Assembly (NCBI GenBank): GCA_023231475.1
Contig: JALJEE010000230.1
Location: 1-36,796 of the forward strand
Direction: 5' to 3'
Length of the DNA stretch: 36,796 nucleotides
Source: Seison nebaliae
Taxonomy: Eukaryota; Rotifera; Pararotatoria; Seisonacea; Seisonidae
Shown: piece by piece, positions 33,077 to 36,796 of the stretch
How the letters are laid out: every line of letters starts with the position of its first letter
Position numbering within the stretch: position 1 is the first letter of the stretch
The notes under the pieces: generated by a model
The model's input: the letters and a program-made list of their open reading frames with translations, nothing else
The model's database searches: none
What the model was told of the DNA's origin: nothing
Made by a program: the position numbers and the translations under genes

Positions 33077-33431
33077 GAGGAAAACAATAAACAGAAATAA
33101 TAAAATAGAAATATCAAAATAAAACTTTCAACAATTTAATAAATTTTCTTAATGAATAACTGTTTTATATTGTTCTTTCTATTGTAACGGTCAAAAATCG
33201 AATAATATTCTCAGTTCTTTTTAGTATAGAAGGAAGTTGAATCAAAATACAGAAATTTTTATAATTCTTCTGTTTCATTGTTAAGCTTAATAAGTTTATG
33301 ATTATAAATAAATTTTCAAAAGAATTTGAAATTAAATTGAAATTTGAAATTTTTAGAATAAATGAAATTTAATTATTCCCAACAAAACGACAGATTAGAA
33401 CATCCATTAACTTACGTTAAATATTTGCACA
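33077..33431. other. intergenic, nothing recognised
   Basis: Very AT-rich spacer with stops in all frames. A 5' UTR exon for the frameshifted copy could lie here but none can be supported. Confidence 0.4.
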
Positions 33432-33605
33432 TCAAATTTTTAGCCTGAAATTCTTGTTTTGAATTCGAATAATTCGGTTCAATCTGTTATTTTTCTCCGT
33501 AAGAATGATATCTAACACACTTTCTAACTTGTCATGAAGGAGATAGTTTACAGTATTCTTTATAATATTCTTTCCTCTATGGAGGATCGACAACTGCAGA
33601 TCCAT
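33432..33605 (-). CDS. possible 57-residue ORF, hypothetical
   Basis: An ATG-to-TGA frame with mixed, protein-like composition: it opens MDLQLSILHRGKNIIKN, continues with YLLHDKLESVLDIILTEKN and ends basic. An amphipathic helix is plausible. No homology is recognised and no signal peptide is seen. It could be a stand-alone small gene or one exon of a larger one. Confidence 0.25.
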   Translation of the reverse strand: MDLQLSILHRGKNIIKNTVNYLLHDKLESVLDIILTEKNNRLNRIIRIQNKNFRLKI

Positions 33606-34103
33606 TGTAATAAGTCGAGAAACGATGGGGATGATTAGAGTGATAAGAAAATCAAAATTAAAAAAGAATTTATAATAAAATTGTTTAAAATACTGAAATG
33701 TTAATATCTAATAAGATAATAATTGCTAATTTGATTTATTGCAAATAGAAGATATAACGAATTTGTACACAACGTTTAATATGTTAAGTTGTCGTCCATG
33801 ACTTATCGTTCATGACTAGTCGATTAATTTGGTTAATTATATCCATGATCAGGAGCATGACATAGGAATTATCAATATATTACTCTACTAATTTACATAA
33901 TAAATTACTAAATGGGATAACTGTGATCGAATGGAAATTACTTCACTAATAATTGTTACGTAATGTCATGCAGTGATTTATGTTAAATAAGAATATGAAA
34001 TTGAAATTTTAAGTAAAAATATAATAATCTTTCAAGGAAAGTTCGTCGAAATGTTTCTACACAAAAATGACCACGTTACGTTAGCAGTTTTGATTATAAT
34101 TTG
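33606..34103. other. intergenic, upstream region of the Trp-repeat gene
   Basis: AT-rich with several short inverted words (for example CATGACTTATCGTTCATGAC near 33797). No clear TATA box at a fixed distance from either candidate start codon. Confidence 0.35.
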
Positions 34104-35135
34104 ATGTTGATATATCGACACAGATTTTTGGACAGGAAGAAAAAGCCGCAGGCAGCTGGAATGATTAAAATAGTGGTTTTCATTATATTTATTGTAACAA
34201 GCATTATTGGTGGTGGAATTGGAGGAATCGGTTACTATTAGTTAAGATTTTGTGAAGATTATTATTTGAAACAGGTGGTGGAGGTTCAAATTCGAGCAAT
34301 AATAATAATAATGTTGATATTACTCTCAATGTTTAGTTTTTCTTGTCGTTTAAATTTAGTTTAATCTTTCGCTACAATAAAGCCTAATAATGATGTACCT
34401 ACTATAGCCACACCTTATAACATAATAACTGATGATCCGTGGTGGGAAACTACTAGAGCATGGTGGGAAACTACCGAAGGATCATGGTGGAGAGATACTA
34501 CTGAAGGATCATGGTGGGGAGATACTACTAGATCATGGTGGGAAACTTCCACAGAACCATCATGGGAAACTACGAAAAGATCATGGTGGGAAACTTCCAC
34601 AGGACCATCAAGGGAAACTACGGAAGAATCATGGTGGAAAATTACCACTCTTCCATGGGGGGAAACTTCCACAGAACCATCATGGAAAACTACTGAAGGA
34701 TCATGGTGGGAAACTACTAGAGCATGGTGGGGAACTACTGAAGGATCATGGTGGGGAGATACTACAAAGTCATGGTGGGAAACTACTGAAGGATCATGGT
34801 GGAGAGATACTACTGAAGGATCATGGTGGAGAGATACTACTAGATCATGGTGGGAAACTACTACGGGATCCTGGTGGGGACATACTACAAAGTCACAGTG
34901 GGAAACTACTACAACATCATGGTGGAGAGATATTACTAGATCATGGTGGGAAACTACAACAGAATCACCATCCGAAACTTCCTCAGATTCAAGGAGAAGC
35001 AAAGCCCCAAAATCATCTTGGGAACCTACTACTGAACAACGATCGGACTCTACTATTCACCAATCCTGGGAATCTAGCACAGATGACGAATTTGAGACTA
35101 CAATGATGACAATGATGAGAACGGGTGACAAGTAG
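34104..35135 (+). CDS. membrane-anchored or secreted Trp-Trp/Thr-repeat protein, three exons
   Basis: Proposed join 34104..34230, 34275..34330, 34383..35135 gives 311 residues; starting at the second ATG (34161, better context) gives 292. From that ATG the protein begins MIKIVVFIIFIVTSIIGGG, a signal peptide. With the upstream ATG, 19 mostly basic residues (RKKKPQAAG) precede it and it would act as a type II anchor. A Gly/Ser/Asn linker, GGGGSNSSNNNNN, spans intron 1. From 34440, about 22 units of 7-9 residues follow the pattern SWWETTEG or SWWRDTTRS, most with a Trp pair, roughly 38 Trp in 175 residues. The tail is Ser/Thr/Glu-rich and ends MMTMMRTGDK. Introns are 44 and 52 bp with donors GTTACT and GTTTAG. 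Thr-rich units suggest heavy O-glycosylation, and some Trp could be C-mannosylated, if the protein enters the secretory pathway. I know no family with this repeat. Confidence 0.6.
34440..34962 (+). repeat. coding tandem repeat, 21-27 bp units
   Basis: Units such as GGATCATGGTGGAGAGATAC and AGATCATGGTGGGAAACTAC alternate. All lengths are multiples of three, so the frame is kept. Because no unit contains a stop in two other frames, a second plus-strand frame (ATG at 34432 to 35106, Gly/Lys/His-rich) and a minus-strand frame (35002 to 34415, His/Val/Ser-rich) also stay open. I take these as by-products. Confidence 0.85.
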
Positions 35136-35850
35136 TATTTTAGTTATATATCAATATAAGGGAAACACATAGTTTTGAAAATAGCCATTCTTAACGGAAA
35201 TTATTAATTGGCAATAAATTTATTTAAGAAACTATTCCCATTTTAACATTCATATAGAAATAACATCTTGCAAATAAATATCATGTTTAATATATATATA
35301 ACTAGTACTACAATGTACTATTTTTTTGTTCTAATTGTTCGATTAGACTTCGTATTTCCGTCGGTGAAACTGTTAAATTTACAAATTGAGATTATAATAC
35401 AAATTAAATCCACGTTTGAAGGGCATTTATTGCCGATAACCGGTACCCTGAATTGCCTTCTGTTCTTTTTTAAGTTGCCCCAGGAGATTTATTTTTATTT
35501 CTACTAAATGGAATCTTCTTCGATACTTGATATCTAATTAAACCATCTCACGTTAACGACTTTAGCTTAAAAGTACACAGTTTTAGAAACTTCAGGAAAA
35601 TATTTTTTAATTCTTGAAAGAAATGTTGAAATTTCAATATTTCTTCATATTATCTTCTCTTAACTTATTTCATTTCGTCCGTCTCTACTCGTCATGTTAT
35701 TCCTTCGTTTTATTTTAAGTGTATTTAACTTAAATGTGTATTTAATTTCACCGTCATGAATCGTGACTCATGATTCACGATTATTAAATACAACTCGTCC
35801 AACGAAACAATCGACTCATCACACCTTTCTACGCTTTGATGAAGGATAGA
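35136..35850. other. 3' UTR of the Trp-repeat gene and intergenic sequence
   Basis: Opens with the 3' UTR of the Trp-repeat gene. The 79-codon plus frame at 35268-35507 contains DFVFPSVKLLNLQIE, which has a leucine-rich look, but it lacks partner exons and may be a relic. A near-palindrome with TCGTGACTCATGATTCACGA lies at 35760-35781. Confidence 0.4.
35213..35218 (+). terminator. AATAAA poly(A) signal of the Trp-repeat gene
   Basis: AATAAA 77 bases after the stop codon. Confidence 0.5.
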
Positions 35851-36433
35851 TGTAAATTTATCTACATTGAGCTCTTCGCGAAAATTAAAGAGGAATTTTG
35901 GATTAATCCTCTTGATCCATAACGTCCGATTTCGAACAAGGTTCTATTTTAGCAGCGGAAGCTGTCTTCCCCGCTGCCACCCGCCATGGGTGTTTAATTC
36001 ATTTGTCGCAATCAATCTTCAGACACATCGTGCAACTTACATTAGTTTAAAGGAGATGTACTATACGAGCAAAGATTTTGACATCGATGTAAAGAAATTG
36101 GCCTATCTTTAATTCATTCCGACATCGATGGTAAAGGAAATATTTTCCATAATGAAGTTGACCACAACGCAGCAATTAAAGCCATTATACAAATATTTTG
36201 AAGATATATATATCGACGATGATCGTGCAAAATTCAAAATTAAATTTTGGAACAATTACGAAACAGTTCGAAGTTCCCTTCCCAGGACTTAAACATCTCA
36301 TCAACATCATCACGTTGAATATTTTGAAAATTCTTTAATTAAATGTTTCTCAATGGAAGAGTTGAATTATGCAATATTTAAGAAAGGAGAAAAGAAAAGA
36401 CGTGCGAAAAAAGAAATAGAAAAAGTAATTTAA
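35851..36433 (+). pseudogene. decayed coding region, family unrecognised
   Basis: Protein-like peptide continues across stops. At 35851-35919 the frame gives IYIELFAKIKEEFWINPLDP before TAA. In another frame, from about 36000, it gives ISLKEMYYTSKDFDIDVKK up to TAA at 36110. It then continues in that same frame as QLKPLYKYFEDIYIDDDRAK and FKIKFWNNYETVRSSLP up to TAA at 36290, and on through YFENSLIKCFSMEELNYAIF to a Lys-rich end and TAA at 36431. One shift plus two internal stops, with good amino-acid composition throughout, fit a recently broken gene. Introns hidden at the breaks were considered, but no clean GT..AG pair removes the 36110 stop. Family not recognised. Confidence 0.45.
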
Positions 36434-36796
36434 TGATAGTTTGTGGACGACGTTTTCAATGGACATAAATAAATTTTTAAAAGTTGTCAATCCGATTTTG
36501 AACATGTCATCAATCGTGAATAAATGCCATGTGAAGTAAAGACGGATAATTGAATATAATATAAATATTATTGAGTGGCATATAATGAATTGAGTAAATT
36601 AACTTTCTATAAGTTTATGGGAATCGATAATTGTAATTGATGTGATTGATTAAAGAGAAGACTTGTTCGTCGTCTGAATAATGGTGAGGATGAAGGTTTA
36701 TTGCTCCACATATCAATTTACTTCGGTACTGAAATGTTGGTGTTCCATTTCCAATGTCATATTAACAAGTCTTCCGATCGATTTTGAGTGTTTCAT
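36434..36796. other. right edge, nothing recognised
   Basis: AT-rich sequence with no supported frame, RNA or repeat. Confidence 0.4.

Noticed and set aside
34284-34294. GGTTCAAATTC resembling a tRNA B box
   Set aside because: Lies in exon 2 of the Trp-repeat gene, has two mismatches to the consensus, and no cloverleaf or A box surrounds it.
34415-35002. 195-codon minus-strand His/Val/Ser repeat frame
   Set aside because: Antisense of the Trp-repeat array. It is open only because the 21-27 bp units contain no stop in that frame, and it has no spliced extension or leader.
34432-35106. 224-codon plus-strand Gly/Lys/His repeat frame as the main product
   Set aside because: It has an ATG but no upstream exons. 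The Trp frame continues through two typical introns into a signal-like N-terminus, so I preferred that.
35268-35507. 79-codon plus-strand frame
   Set aside because: Part of it looks leucine-rich, but it starts at a non-ATG codon and the rest is Phe/Ile low complexity; left as a possible relic in the intergenic entry.

Overview
The window is nuclear DNA of an animal with compact genes. It is AT-rich, has no bacterial operons or Shine-Dalgarno pattern, and carries metazoan gene families: meiotic HOP2/PSMC3IP, the tubulin polyglutamylase subunit LRRC49, and a lectin/CUB transmembrane protein. Homology places several very short introns (44-52 bp, one of 158 bp). An LRRC49 orthologue suggests a lineage with cilia or polyglutamylated microtubules. 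I cannot name the phylum; a miniaturised invertebrate fits best.

Layout. 1-228 (-): remnant of a non-LTR retrotransposon. 762-1492 (+): HOP2 in four exons. 1804-3486 (-) and 4647-6032 (+): two divergent paralogues sharing an unusual proline-rich core of six ~15-residue repeats, with a possible shared promoter between them. 6092-8648 (-): LRRC49-like gene in five exons. 9889-12945 (-): intronless gene for a SUEL lectin / CUB / C-type-lectin-like single-pass membrane protein with a 467-residue cytoplasmic tail. 12946-31640: about 18.7 kb with no gene I can support, a striking desert beside genes spaced 60-1240 bp apart. 31641-33076: diverged duplications around a putative small multi-exon minus-strand gene plus a frameshifted copy of its first exon. 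33432-33605 (-): a 57-codon ORF. 34104-35135 (+): a three-exon gene for a membrane-anchored or secreted protein built of about 22 Trp-Trp-rich units. 35851-36433 (+): a decayed coding region.

The genes do not form an obvious pathway. The two most unusual things are the Trp-Trp repeat protein at 34.1-35.1 kb and the splice donors: all nine introns in the three best-supported spliced genes begin GTT, not the usual GTA/GTG.
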